10,908 nt of DNA from Deltaproteobacteria bacterium (GCA_021817645.1 JAKAGH010000074.1:1-10908), one strand, 5' to 3'; shown: positions 1 through 5,176, counted from the stretch's first letter. Notes: a model not told the origin generated them from the sequence alone. Numbers and translations: made by a program.

Positions 1-315
1 GAGAGAGGCTCCCGCCTGGTGATCCGCATCTCGGGAGATGCAGCCGGGCCGCTAGCACGATTGGCACTGGGATTTTTTCAAGTGATAGATACGATTATGG
101 CGCGTCGTCAACTGCTGGGCCTCAAGGAACGCGTGGAGGCTTACGGGGTGCGCCGGGAAGATCCTGAGCTTCCGGAGAATGGCAGGCGCGATCAATATCA
201 ATTATACGAGACCATCTATGCCTCAGGCAAAGTAGTAGGGGTCCGGGGCCGGGAGAAGGCCGCATTATGGCGGCAGATGGCCAAAGAAGATAAGGTGCTG
301 GTTGGGGAAGAATAG
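1..315 (+). CDS. C-terminal part of an uncharacterised protein, possibly SRPBCC-like (partial)
   Basis: The reading frame is open to the left edge and stops at TAG 313-315, so I treat it as a 5'-truncated gene. A GTG at 19 could be a start, but no clear ribosome binding site precedes it. The first visible residues (GSRLVIRISGDAAGPLARLA) followed by an amphipathic helix ending LGLKERVEAYG resemble the last beta strand and long C-terminal helix of SRPBCC/START-type lipid- or ligand-binding domains, which often end in an 'LK..vE' helix. This is a pattern judgement, not a firm assignment. A roughly 50-residue charged tail follows (VRREDPELPENGRRDQYQLY onward) that I do not recognise. The stop lies 26 bases before the next gene, so co-transcription with it is likely. 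Function unknown. Confidence 0.5.
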   Translation, partial: ERGSRLVIRISGDAAGPLARLALGFFQVIDTIMARRQLLGLKERVEAYGVRREDPELPENGRRDQYQLYETIYASGKVVGVRGREKAALWRQMAKEDKVLVGEE

Positions 316-341
316 CGGGGATCAGAAGGAGTGACTCTCTT

Positions 342-530
342 ATGAGAGTATTCAGTGTGGTTATGGAAAAATGCCGTTATACGGGTTTATATGTCGGGTA
401 TGTGCCGGGGTTCCCCGGCGCCCATTCCCAGGGCGCAACCCTGGATGAGCTCAATATGAATCTGAAAGAGGTCATCGACATGTTACAGGAAGAGGTCACG
501 GGAGCATCAGATGAACACCGGCACACCTAA
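342..530 (+). CDS. HicB-like small protein (orphan antitoxin-type domain)
   Basis: A 62-residue protein. The pattern VVMEKCRYTGLYVGYVPGFP, then GAHSQGATLDEL and a helix NLKEVIDMLQEE, is the HicB/UPF0150 fold: a strand with an aromatic substrate-like loop, a G-A-x-S-x-G turn and a 'e.l.nlkeai.l..eE' helix. HicB proteins normally neutralise the HicA mRNA interferase and repress their own operon through an added DNA-binding domain. Here there is no HicA-like gene on either side and no C-terminal helix-turn-helix or ribbon-helix-helix, so this is either a solitary HicB-domain protein or half of a lost toxin-antitoxin pair. The start is supported by AAGGAG at 326-331, ten bases upstream. The last 20 bases overlap the next gene, suggesting translational coupling with porB. 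Confidence 0.72.
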   Translation: MRVFSVVMEKCRYTGLYVGYVPGFPGAHSQGATLDELNMNLKEVIDMLQEEVTGASDEHRHT

Positions 531-1434
531 AACCCCCAAACCCCTCCCCTCCGTCCATCTTCTGGGCGCCGGCACGCCCATGTGCGCCGGGTGCGGGGGG
601 TTGGAAGTGCTCCATGAGGTCTATGACGTCCTGGGGACGAAGACCGTGTTCGTCAATGCCGCGGGGTGCCTGACGTTGCTCGCCACCTATCCTTTCACCC
701 CCTTCCGGGGCTCCTGGCTTTATACGGCCATGGCTTCGGCCCCGGCCGGGGCCCAGGGGGTGCGGGACGCCCTGGACGTGCTCCTGGCTCAAGGCCGCAT
801 GGGCCCGGAGGAGGACCTGGAGGTGGTGGTGCTCTCCGGCGACGGCTCGGCCTACGGCATGGGGTTGTCCGCCACTTCCAGCGCCATGGAGCGGGGCCTC
901 AATTTTCTCTATCTCTGCTACGACAACGAGGGTTTCGGCAATACCGGCCAGCAGCATTCGGAGGCCACGCCGCATGCGGCCCGCACCGCCACCAGCCTGA
1001 ACGCCCGGGGCTTTCCGGGTTACAAAAAAGACCTCTTTGCCATCTGGACCGCACATCGGCCGGCCTATGCGGCCACCGCGGTGGCCGCGGAACCCATGGA
1101 TTTGGCCCGGAAGATCGAGAAGGCCAAAAACCTCAAAGGCCCGCGCCTGATCCTGACACTCTCGCCCTGCCCCCCGGGCTGGGACTTCGACCCTCAAGCC
1201 ACGGTGGAGATCGGCCGCCTGGCGGTGAAAACCGGCATCTGGCCCCTCAAGGAATTCGTGGACGGCGAGATCGTCCATACCAAAATCCCCCACCCCCGGC
1301 TACCGGTGGAGGAGTACCTTGAGCGCCAGGGGCGCTTTGCCCACCTCTTCCATCCGGAGCGCAACGAGGCCCTCCTGAACGAAATCCAGGCCAACGTGGA
1401 CGCATATTGGGCCGGGGTGAGTTCAGCCCTTTAA
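511..1434 (+). CDS. porB: Pyruvate (2-oxoacid):ferredoxin oxidoreductase beta subunit, PorB type
   Basis: A 307-residue thiamine-diphosphate subunit of the oxygen-sensitive enzyme that interconverts pyruvate, CoA and oxidised ferredoxin with acetyl-CoA, CO2 and reduced ferredoxin in the cytoplasm. The [4Fe-4S] ligands expected for PorB are all visible: C25 and C28 in MCAGCGG, C53 in NAAGC and C220 in LSPCPPGW. The ThDP/Mg motif runs from GDGSAYGMG (110-118) to YDNEGFGNTG (137-146), the PorB rather than the KorB/VorB style. Length is normal for the family. ATG 511 is preceded by GGAG at 501-504 and lies inside the end of the hicB-like gene. The alpha subunit is not adjacent: upstream is a HicB-like gene and downstream a repeat-rich gap and an alcohol dehydrogenase. 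Pyruvate is the likely substrate; related 2-oxoacids cannot be excluded. Confidence 0.9.
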   Translation: MNTGTPKTPKPLPSVHLLGAGTPMCAGCGGLEVLHEVYDVLGTKTVFVNAAGCLTLLATYPFTPFRGSWLYTAMASAPAGAQGVRDALDVLLAQGRMGPEEDLEVVVLSGDGSAYGMGLSATSSAMERGLNFLYLCYDNEGFGNTGQQHSEATPHAARTATSLNARGFPGYKKDLFAIWTAHRPAYAATAVAAEPMDLARKIEKAKNLKGPRLILTLSPCPPGWDFDPQATVEIGRLAVKTGIWPLKEFVDGEIVHTKIPHPRLPVEEYLERQGRFAHLFHPERNEALLNEIQANVDAYWAGVSSAL

Positions 1435-1478
1435 GCAAATCTGTCGCACTTCTTTCTTGTTCTAAAAAATTGGCCTCA

Positions 1479-1494
1479 CGCAAAGGCGCAAAGG
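1479..1494. repeat. Tandem octamer CGCAAAGG x2
   Basis: Two perfect adjacent copies of CGCAAAGG lie in the gap between porB and the alcohol dehydrogenase. Runs of 'CGCAAAGG/CGCAAAGA' are a familiar kind of dispersed short repeat in bacterial intergenic DNA. Only two copies are present here, so the functional meaning is unclear. Confidence 0.5.
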
Positions 1495-1530
1495 AAGACG
1501 AAAAAAATTTAGAAATCAAAAGCAGTTATT

Positions 1531-1611
1531 TCCCCCCCTTTTCTAAAGGGGGCAGGGGGGATTACTTAAGCGCCCCATAATCCCCCTAAATCCCCCTTTA
1601 GGAAAGGGGGA
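1531..1611. repeat. Long imperfect inverted repeat of C5-TTT/AAA-G5 type
   Basis: The left arm (1531-1564) contains TCCCCCCC, TTTTCTAAAGGGGG and AGGGGGGATTA. The right arm (1578-1611) reads TAATCCCCCTAAATCCCCCT, then TTAGGAAAGGGGGA, and is its near-exact reverse complement with one or two small indels. A 13-base spacer (CTTAAGCGCCCCA) separates the arms. Each arm is itself partly palindromic. This looks like a dispersed palindromic (REP/MITE-like) intergenic element. It may also fold in the mRNA after porB and limit read-through, but no U-run follows, so I do not call it a terminator. The remainder of the porB-adh gap holds no gene. Confidence 0.7.
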
Positions 1612-1612
1612 C

Positions 1613-1680
1613 TTTAAAACCTCAGTTCTCGACATCTTTTATGGATGTGAACATATTTTCGACTTGAGACAGGTTTTAAA
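1613..1680. promoter_or_regulatory. Possible operator/promoter region of the alcohol dehydrogenase gene
   Basis: A perfect 10-base inverted repeat, TTTAAAACCT (1613-1622) and AGGTTTTAAA (1671-1680), brackets an AT-rich stretch just before the alcohol dehydrogenase. The right arm overlaps a -10-like TAAAAT (1677-1682). No -35 at normal spacing is convincing. The arrangement would suit a promoter with a looped or dimeric regulator site, but the sequence alone does not prove that. Confidence 0.3.
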
Positions 1681-1711
1681 ATAGGTTCTCGGGAAAGGAA
1701 GAGTAAAGCCC

Positions 1712-2743
1712 ATGAAAGCCATGGTATTACCCCGGGTCACTGATCTTACCCAGAATAAATCCCCCCTCGAACTGGTGGACCTGCCCATCCCCGAGCCCAA
1801 AGACCGGGAAATCCTGGTGCGGGTGGCGGTCTGCGGGGTCTGCCATACCGAACTGGATGAAATCGAGGGGAGGACGCCCCCGGAGAGGTTCCCCATAATT
1901 CTGGGCCACCAGGTTATCGGCCGGGTGGAGAAAATGGGCAGGGAGGTCACCCGATTTCGGGTGGGCGACCGGGTGGGCATCGGCTGGATCAACTGGGCCT
2001 GTGGCCGGTGCTCGTTTTGCCGCCAGGGCAACGAGAATTTGTGCCGCGAGTTCAAGGCCACCGGCAGGGACACGGATGGCGGCTATGCGGAATATACCAC
2101 GGTCACCGCAGATTTCGCTTACCCTATCCCGGAGGTATTTGGCGATGGAGAAGCCGCGCCGCTACTATGCGCGGGGGCCATCGGCCATCGCTCTTTAAGG
2201 CTGACCAATATTACCGACGGGGACAATCTCGGGTTGATCGGCTTCGGCGCTTCGGCCCACCTGGTCTTGAAAATGGTGCGGCACCGCTACCCCCGGAGCA
2301 AGGTTTTTGTATTCTCCCGGACCCAGGCAGAACGGGATTTTGCTCTGGAACTGGGGGCCTTCTGGGCCGGGGACTTCGCGGCCGAGACCCCGGAAAAACT
2401 GCAGCGGGCCATTGACACCACGCCGGTATGGGGGCCCATTGTCGAGGGCTTGCGGAACCTGGAGCGAGGGGGTCGGCTGGTGATCAACGCCATTCGCAAG
2501 GAGGAATTGGATAAGGAGGCGCTGCTGAAGATCGATTATGCCCGGCATCTCTGGCTGGAAAAAGAGATCAAGAGCGTGGCCAACGTCAGCCGGCAAGACG
2601 TGGCCGAGTTTTTGGAGCTGGCCGCCCAGATACCGCTTAAGCCGGAATTTCAGGAATATGGCTTGGCGGAGGCCAATCAGGCGCTGGTGGAACTGAAGGA
2701 GAGAAAGATTCGGGGCGCCAAAGTGCTGCGCATTGCCGGATAA
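1712..2743 (+). CDS. Zinc-dependent alcohol dehydrogenase, medium-chain (MDR) family
   Basis: A 343-residue two-domain oxidoreductase expected to interconvert alcohols and aldehydes with NAD(P). The catalytic zinc ligands are C44 (GVCHTEL), H66 (GHQ) and C153 (LLCAG). The structural zinc lobe is C97, C100, C103 and C111 (CGRCSFC...NLC). The dinucleotide-binding turn is GLIGFGASAHL (174-184), the GFGASAHL form seen in the 'zinc-binding alcohol dehydrogenase family 2' group rather than the usual GxGxxG with three glycines. The residue after the zinc-binding histidine is Gln67 where most family members have Glu. ATG 1712 follows AAGGAAGAG (1695-1703) at a spacing of eight, better placed than the in-frame ATG at 1721. 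It is monocistronic by context. Substrate unknown; a role in fermentative aldehyde or alcohol metabolism beside porB is an inference. Confidence 0.88.
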   Translation: MKAMVLPRVTDLTQNKSPLELVDLPIPEPKDREILVRVAVCGVCHTELDEIEGRTPPERFPIILGHQVIGRVEKMGREVTRFRVGDRVGIGWINWACGRCSFCRQGNENLCREFKATGRDTDGGYAEYTTVTADFAYPIPEVFGDGEAAPLLCAGAIGHRSLRLTNITDGDNLGLIGFGASAHLVLKMVRHRYPRSKVFVFSRTQAERDFALELGAFWAGDFAAETPEKLQRAIDTTPVWGPIVEGLRNLERGGRLVINAIRKEELDKEALLKIDYARHLWLEKEIKSVANVSRQDVAEFLELAAQIPLKPEFQEYGLAEANQALVELKERKIRGAKVLRIAG

Positions 2744-2744
2744 A

Positions 2745-2797
2745 TGCGCAAAGCCGGGATTTATCCCGGTGCGCAGGCCGGGCCTGATGTGCGCACC
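2745..2797 (+). terminator. Nested hairpins after the alcohol dehydrogenase (possible terminator)
   Basis: Immediately after the stop codon TGCGCA (2745-2750) can pair with TGCGCA (2770-2775), enclosing CCGGGA-TTTA-TCCCGG. A competing hairpin pairs GGTGCG (2768-2773) with CGCACC (2792-2797), enclosing CAGGCC-G-GGCCTG (2774-2786). The stems are strong and GC-rich, but no U-run follows, so this would be at best a weak or factor-assisted terminator or a 3' mRNA-protecting structure. Confidence 0.35.
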
Positions 2798-3017
2798 CGT
2801 CTGAAAATATTTCTAAAAGGAGATTTTAGCTTTAGTTCATAATTATGAATTATGAATGTAACCGGGGCAGGGTCCGGAAATGGCCAGCCGTATCGCGCCC
2901 TTAGTCCTTTAGGGTTCTTGAATTACCGCGGGAAAATTGGTTTTTGTAAAGAGGATGATCAATAATCAGCCGTTGCCGCTAGTATCGAGGGCAAAAATTT
3001 GATCCTGACAAGCAAGA
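2798..3017. other. Gene-free spacer between adh and the tRNA terminator
   Basis: No reading frame with coding character was found on either strand. The only notable element is the perfect 14-base palindrome TTCATAATTATGAA (2836-2849), followed at once by another ATTATGAAT unit. An AAAGGAGA sequence near 2817 has no convincing gene behind it, only a frame of about 20 codons. Confidence 0.4.
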
Positions 3018-3047
3018 AAAAGGGTTAGCAAAATAGCTAACCCTTTT
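3018..3047 (-). terminator. Intrinsic terminator of tRNA-Arg
   Basis: AAAAGGGTTAGC (3018-3029) and GCTAACCCTTTT (3036-3047) form a perfect 12-bp stem with a 6-base loop. Read on the minus strand the stem is followed by a T-rich tail, and it lies 12 bases beyond the tRNA 3' end, the expected place for the end of its transcript. The A/T flanks make it potentially bidirectional. Confidence 0.85.
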
Positions 3048-3059
3048 AAATTAACCAAC

Positions 3060-3135
3060 TGGCGCGCCTGGCAGGATTTGAACCTGCGACCCACGGATTA
3101 GAAGTCCGTTGCTCTGTCCCCTGAGCTACAGGCGC
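3060..3135 (-). tRNA. tRNA-Arg, anticodon TCT (reads AGA)
   Basis: A complete cloverleaf can be read on the minus strand. The acceptor stem GCGCCTG (3135-3129) pairs with CAGGCGC (3070-3064). The D arm contains GCTC...GAGC. The anticodon stem ACGGA/TCCGT encloses loop CTTCTAA with anticodon TCT at 3102-3100. The T arm is GCAGG-TTCAAAT-CCTGC. The discriminator is G (3063) and the CCA (3062-3060) is encoded in the DNA. It decodes the AGA arginine codon, which should be rare in a GC-rich genome. It is a single-gene transcript with its own terminator and a TATAAT box upstream. Confidence 0.96.
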
Positions 3136-3154
3136 TTTGAGTTTGCGGGGTTTA

Positions 3155-3160
3155 ATTATA
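3155..3160 (-). promoter_or_regulatory. Probable -10 box of the tRNA-Arg promoter
   Basis: Read on the minus strand this is a perfect TATAAT located 19 bases before the mature tRNA 5' end, a normal distance for a stable-RNA gene with a short leader. No good TTGACA-like -35 is present at 16-18 bases, so the call rests on the -10 alone. Confidence 0.45.
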
Positions 3161-3309
3161 TTTGGTGTATCTGACGGTGTTCCTGGTTGCCAAAACTTAG
3201 CCCTTTTTTCTAAGACCAAAACCTGCGGTGGTTCTCTGCTTGCCAAGGTTCAGCTCTTGAAGACATGCCTGCTCCTAAGGCTGCTTGCGGTCATTATACG
3301 GAAGTAGCC

Positions 3310-3453
3310 ATGACCCTGCAACCGACAGTTATTGATGGCTGGGGAGTGCAAGTCTTTAAGGTAATCCCCGCAAAGATCATTATTTTTAACACGGATACGG
3401 GTAAGACCGGAGGAATGCTGGGAATAGCCCAGGACGTTGACGATATCTTTTAC
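3310..3453 (+). pseudogene. Possible relic of a PAS/PAC sensor domain
   Basis: One + strand frame reads VQVFKVIP...FNTDTGKTGGMLGIAQDVDDI. The part 'fNtDtGKtgGmLGIaqDv' matches the last strand of PAS/PAC sensor domains, which commonly end 'dGrvvGvlGiarDiTe'. What follows is not a kinase or other partner domain but unrelated arginine-rich text, and what precedes lacks the rest of the PAS fold. If real, this is a fragment left from a deleted signalling gene. It could be a chance resemblance. Confidence 0.25.
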
Positions 3454-3709
3454 GATCCAAGGCCCAACGCCTGTATGCCTCTTGCGGTGCAGGATTCCTC
3501 TGCGCCTTCGGCAAACCGAAGCGGACCGCTTTGCAGTTATGGCCAAAATCGCCCCGGCCAAGGGGGCGCGCACTTCTCTTTTCGTGCCGGAGCCAGGCGC
3601 TTGTCTCCGGCGGTGCCGCACCGGGGCGAGCAGCCAGCGGCAGTGCGAGTTTATCGACTGCAGCCGTAGCCCCAGAGAAACGCCGCAGTGCGGCCGCCCC
3701 CCTTTCCTG

Positions 3710-3892
3710 TTACTTCTCTACCTCTTCCACTTTACCCGCGGTCTTGGTGCCGCATAAGGGGCAAAGGATGTCGATTTCCTTCTCATCGCCGATAAAGCGT
3801 TTTCTGAGTTCCTCCGGTCCCAGGAAGGTCACGTCCCCGCAGGCGCATTGGGGACACTCGGCGTGCACCAGGTATCTCTTTTTCTTGCTCAT
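3710..3892 (-). CDS. Small zinc-ribbon protein
   Basis: A 60-residue protein beginning MSKKKRYLVHAECPQC. Two CxxC knuckles, C13-C16 and C44-C47 (CPLC), about 28 residues apart form a classical zinc-ribbon; C18 is an additional cysteine. The C-terminus is Glu/Lys-rich. I chose the ATG at 3892 because GGAGA lies 10 bases upstream and MSKKK is a natural start; the frame remains open for 15 further codons upstream that look non-coding. Such small ribbons occur alone in many deltaproteobacteria, and the function is not known. It is the downstream member of a same-strand pair with the cysteine-rich gene at 4188-4394, but the 295-base gap argues for separate transcription. Confidence 0.68.
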   Translation of the reverse strand: MSKKKRYLVHAECPQCACGDVTFLGPEELRKRFIGDEKEIDILCPLCGTKTAGKVEEVEK

Positions 3893-3928
3893 GATTGCTG
3901 GTTCTCCGTGGCAAGGACAGGTTGATCG

Positions 3929-3952
3929 GGCCTGCACCGACAGGGGCAGGCC
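3929..3952. repeat. Hairpin in the leader of the zinc-ribbon gene
   Basis: GGCCTGC (3929-3935) and GCAGGCC (3946-3952) form a perfect 7-bp stem with a 10-base loop, located 37 bases upstream of the zinc-ribbon start codon on the minus strand. It could be a leader structure or part of an intergenic repeat. Confidence 0.35.
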
Positions 3953-4044
3953 GCTACTGCCTTCAACCTAATCACTGGCCCGGGAAGACGCAAGGGTGGA
4001 ACCTGACGCAGGTGTTAGAACCTCTGGGGAGAAAGAATGATGCC

Positions 4045-4103
4045 GGGTGCGTTCTCGCCTGTTAGTGCAAACCAGCCACAAATATGATGCGGGAAACGCA
4101 CCC
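4045..4103. repeat. Inverted repeat GGGTGCGTT ... AACGCACCC
   Basis: Nine-base perfect arms at 4045-4053 and 4095-4103 with a 41-base interior. 'GGGTGCGTT...AACGCACCCTAC' ends are typical of small dispersed palindromic elements in many bacterial genomes. It fills much of the gap between the two small cysteine-rich genes; no gene was found inside. Confidence 0.5.
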
Positions 4104-4152
4104 TACAGGAATAGGTGCAGAAGGGTTTAGCCGGGAAAGCTGCAAGAACCGC

Positions 4153-4170
4153 CCAGGCTGGAAAGCCTGG
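4153..4170. repeat. Hairpin CCAGGCT-GGAA-AGCCTGG
   Basis: A perfect 7-bp stem with a four-base loop 17 bases beyond the stop of the 11-cysteine gene (minus strand). On that strand it could serve as a weak terminator, but the bases after it are not a U-run. The 'caggctggaaagcctg' form is common as a small dispersed repeat. Confidence 0.4.
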
Positions 4171-4187
4171 CCACCGGCCCTTTTACC

Positions 4188-4394
4188 TCAATCTTTTTTC
4201 TTCTCCAACTCCTTGCACCGCTTGCGGGCCTCCTTGCGGCACAGTTCCCAAATGACGCATTGCTGGCGGTATTTGCAATACAGACAGGGGTCGGTGCAGG
4301 CCCGGCAGGCATCCAGGCATTCCTGGCAGTACCAGATCTCCATCTTCTGGCACTGCACCCTGGCCTCCCGCTGCGGATGAAAACGACACTTCAT
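4188..4394 (-). CDS. Cysteine-rich small protein with B-box-like N-terminus
   Basis: A 68-residue protein with 11 cysteines (3, 15, 23, 26, 30, 33, 37, 40, 46, 52, 60). The N-terminal third, C3-x2-H6-P ... C15 ... C23-x2-C26, follows the spacing of B-box-type zinc fingers ('C..HP...a...C..C...yC..C'). A run of CxxC and CxxxC pairs (CLDACRACTDPCLYC) follows that could hold a second metal site or an iron-sulfur cluster. The C-terminus is a basic/acidic helix ending in KKKD. ATG 4394 has AGGGG about 10 bases upstream and a TATAAT on the same strand at 4442-4437. No signal peptide or membrane segment is seen, so it is probably cytoplasmic. I do not recognise a named family; metal binding is inferred from cysteine spacing only. 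Confidence 0.7.
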   Translation of the reverse strand: MKCRFHPQREARVQCQKMEIWYCQECLDACRACTDPCLYCKYRQQCVIWELCRKEARKRCKELEKKKD

Positions 4395-4535
4395 AAGCTG
4401 TCAGCCCCTTTATTTTCCCTTTGCCAAGCTTATATTATTATACCATGATGTCCGGGGAAGGGGACCCCGGCTCCCCGCATCCGCCTGTGGCGCCAAAGGG
4501 AGAATGGCCCCGGCCCCCAACTTAGGAGGTTTACC
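4395..4535. promoter_or_regulatory. Divergent promoter region between the cysteine-rich gene and the HPF-CSD gene
   Basis: The AT-rich core (about 4431-4442) contains TATAAT on the minus strand (4442-4437), suitably placed for the cysteine-rich gene; no good -35 matches it at 17 bases. On the + strand TTGCCA at 4421 has no -10 at correct spacing. A 6-bp hairpin, CCGGGG (4452-4457) with CCCCGG (4465-4470), lies in the presumed 5' leader of the HPF-CSD gene, whose ribosome site AGGAGG (4524-4529) is near perfect and 6 bases before the ATG. Confidence 0.35.
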
Positions 4536-5066
4536 ATGCTGCCTCTGGATGTGCATATCGAAGGCCGCAACCTGGAGATCTTGCCCGAATGGCGGGGAAA
4601 AATCGAAGAAGAACTGGCCCGTCTCCAGAAACATTACGTCAACCCCATTCTCCACGCCCGGGTGGAAATCATCGGCACCGCCCACCACCGCCAAGGGGCT
4701 TTTGAAATCCACCTGGTGGCGGGTGTCGCCGGCGACACCATCACCGTCAGCCGCCAGGGGGAACTGGTTCTGCCCTTGATCGTTGAGGCCCTGGATGTTT
4801 TGGACCGGCGCCTGGAGGAACACTCCCATATCCAGCAACAGAAGGTCAAGGTGCATGAGGAATTCGCCCAACACGGCAAGGTCCTGCGCCTGTTCCCGGA
4901 AAAGGATTTCGGCTTCATTGAAACCCCGGACGGCCTGGAAGTCTTTTTTCACGCCCATGCCGTGAAGAAAGGCCACTTCAACTCCCTCACCCCGGGACAA
5001 ACGGTCAAGTTCGCCATGGAAGAGGGAGAAAAAGGCCCCCAGGCCACCTGGGTGCGGGTGGAGTGA
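4536..5066 (+). CDS. HPF/RaiA ribosome-associated domain fused to a cold-shock domain
   Basis: A 176-residue two-domain protein. Residues 1 to about 98 have the S30AE (HPF/RaiA/YfiA) fold: LDVHIEGRNLEILPEWRGKI, a helix EEELARL, a strand ARVEIIG, and a final helix EALDVLDRRLEEH. Family members bind the 30S subunit in the tRNA/mRNA channel and silence ribosomes in stationary phase or stress. Residues 112-176 form a cold-shock (OB-fold) domain: HGKVLRLFP, RNP1-like KDFGFIET (123-130), RNP2-like VFFHAHAV (136-143) and GQTVKF...GPQATWV, expected to bind single-stranded RNA. The architecture is a known proteobacterial variant; the dimerisation domain of long HPFs is replaced by the cold-shock domain. 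ATG 4536 is fixed by AGGAGG six bases upstream. pcm follows 110 bases later on the same strand. Confidence 0.9.
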   Translation: MLPLDVHIEGRNLEILPEWRGKIEEELARLQKHYVNPILHARVEIIGTAHHRQGAFEIHLVAGVAGDTITVSRQGELVLPLIVEALDVLDRRLEEHSHIQQQKVKVHEEFAQHGKVLRLFPEKDFGFIETPDGLEVFFHAHAVKKGHFNSLTPGQTVKFAMEEGEKGPQATWVRVE

Positions 5067-5176
5067 AGGGGGAGACAGTACTCCGTTGCCATTAGCCAGT
5101 GAAAAACTGACAAATGACAACAGGGTATCTTATTGCCCCGCACCTAACTCCACCATTCCTGCTCAAGAGGTAATCC

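Larger units (their letters stand above)
3136..3709. other. Gene-poor stretch upstream of the tRNA (unassigned)
   Basis: No intact gene is convincing here. Near 3179-3201 and 3231-3254 lie two diverged copies of a unit reading roughly GTTC-CTGGTTGCCAA-CTTAGC, a degenerate intergenic repeat. About 3310-3453 may hold a PAS-domain relic (listed separately). From about 3470 to 3705 composition becomes strikingly GC-rich with short palindromes such as CTTCGG-CAAA-CCGAAG (3506-3521). All six frames there give arginine- and proline-rich text of low coding quality. It could be a dispersed repeat, decayed coding DNA or a structured RNA; nothing in the sequence decides among these. Confidence 0.4.

Noticed and set aside
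496..1293. A 265-codon minus-strand frame opposite porB
   Set aside because: Shadow of PorB, whose cluster cysteines and ThDP motif are read on the + strand; low-complexity Gly/Arg/His translation.
3046..3246. A 66-codon minus-strand frame ending in 'VAQGTEQRTSNPWVAGSNPARR'-type text
   Set aside because: This is the well-known false protein produced by translating a tRNA gene; the tRNA-Arg lies within it.
3250..3621. A 123-codon minus-strand frame across the gene-poor region
   Set aside because: No domain, no ribosome site, Arg-rich in the GC-rich part, and the opposite strand gives the more protein-like (PAS-like) text in part of it.
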